In this document: one piece after another, positions 5,898-6,395 of the stretch | How positions within the stretch are numbered: the first letter of the stretch is position 1 | Layout of the letters: each line of letters opens with the position of its first letter | Assembly (NCBI GenBank): GCA_934101235.1 | Contig: CAKORH010000057.1 | Location: 1 to 6,395 of the forward strand | Direction: 5' to 3' | Source of the DNA: an uncultured Bacilli bacterium | GTDB lineage: Bacteria; Bacillota_I; Bacilli_A; RF39; UBA660 | DNA: 6,395 nt | The notes under the pieces: generated by a model | Told to the model about the DNA's origin: nothing | The model's database searches: none | Seen by the model: the letters and a program-made list of their open reading frames with translations, nothing else | Made by a program: the position numbers and the translations under genes

Positions 5898-6395
5898 ATG
5901 AATAAATTAATTGGTAATACTCCTATGATAAAAATTACATATAAATATAAAGATAAAATTAAAAATATGTATGCAAAATTAGAATATTATAATTATACTG
6001 GAAGCATAAAAGATAGAATAGCTAACTATATAATAAATGAATCTTATAAAGATGGTAGTTTAAGAAAAGGTATGCCTATTATAGAAGCAACTAGTGGTAA
6101 TACTGGGATATCATTTTCTGCATTAGGTCGATTATATAATCATAATGTTCATATATTTATGCCTGATTGGGTAAGTAGTGAAAGAATTAATATAATGAAA
6201 ATGTATGGTGCAAACGTTTATTTAGTTTCAAAAGAAGAAGGTGGCTTCAAAGAGTGTATTAAAAGAGCAGATGAGTTAAGTAAGAAATTAAATGGTTTTA
6301 GACCTAATCAATTTGATAATATAAAAAATATTGAAGCTCATTATAATACAACTGGAAAAGAAATAATAAATAGTTTAAATAATATTAATGGTTTT
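5898..6395 (+). CDS. cysK: PLP-dependent cysteine synthase-family enzyme, 5' part
   Basis: The first 166 residues are present; the gene continues past the right edge. The family makes cysteine from O-acetylserine and sulfide, or carries out a related beta-replacement. The start is set by GAGGTG (5888-5893) four bases before the ATG. GNTPM (6-10) is the classic N-terminal motif. Lys38 in TGSIKDR is the residue that binds pyridoxal phosphate. TSGNTG (65-70) is the substrate-binding loop. Later segments IFMPDW, GANVYLVSKEEGG and QFDN...AHYNTTGKEI are typical of the fold-type II beta family. NYTGSIKDR replaces the usual NPGGSVKDR, so this is a diverged branch, and CysM-like or cystathionine beta-synthase-like activity cannot be excluded. 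The symbol cysK is tentative. The gene follows sufB and the kinase-like gene after 42 bases, which fits cysteine supply for Fe-S assembly. Confidence 0.85.
   Translation, partial: MNKLIGNTPMIKITYKYKDKIKNMYAKLEYYNYTGSIKDRIANYIINESYKDGSLRKGMPIIEATSGNTGISFSALGRLYNHNVHIFMPDWVSSERINIMKMYGANVYLVSKEEGGFKECIKRADELSKKLNGFRPNQFDNIKNIEAHYNTTGKEIINSLNNINGF

Overview
The window is very AT-rich DNA, and every gene lies on the + strand. UGA is read as stop (it ends the first gene) and UGG as Trp, so the code is standard and not the Mycoplasma one. Third codon positions are nearly all A/T, with AGA for Arg and AGT for Ser favoured. Shine-Dalgarno sites are clear, a T-box controls a tRNA synthetase gene, and start sites are tightly packed. 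Together these suggest a low-GC, reduced-genome Firmicute in or near the gut Bacilli/RF39/Erysipelotrichia-like lineages. The lineage is inferred from style, not from a marker search.

Layout. (1) 2-526 is the 3' end of a larger gene for a probable secreted or pilin-like surface protein. (2) A near-consensus promoter (523-550) overlaps that gene's stop codon and drives a T-box leader with a UCU (Ser) specifier. The leader precedes serS (769-2055) and a small unknown gene (2057-2479). An AT-rich terminator overlaps the stop codon of the small gene. (3) A second unit holds a COG1092-type methyltransferase (2530-3405) and, overlapping it by 14 nt, signal peptidase I (3392-3988). Its terminator also overlaps a stop codon. 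(4) A third unit starts with sufB (4039-5346) and continues with an overlapping gene for a P-loop kinase-like protein with a degenerate Walker A (5334-5855). A PLP-dependent cysteine synthase-family gene (5898 onward) runs off the right edge.

How the genes fit together. The serS unit should respond to uncharged tRNA-Ser. Serine is also the carbon source for cysteine, and cysteine is the usual sulfur donor for Suf Fe-S assembly, so sufB next to a cysteine synthase gene makes metabolic sense. The methyltransferase/lepB pair is a housekeeping arrangement with no obvious shared pathway.

The most unusual points are an archaeal/eukaryal-flavoured SerRS under a bacterial T-box, a T-box without an obvious GC-rich terminator, two lineage-specific small proteins attached to serS and sufB, sufB without neighbouring sufC/D/S/U, and promoter -10 hexamers that sit almost on top of the start codons. 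I see no CRISPR array, tRNA, rRNA or insertion sequence. The window holds mostly housekeeping genes, and I cannot demonstrate a wholly new system in it.
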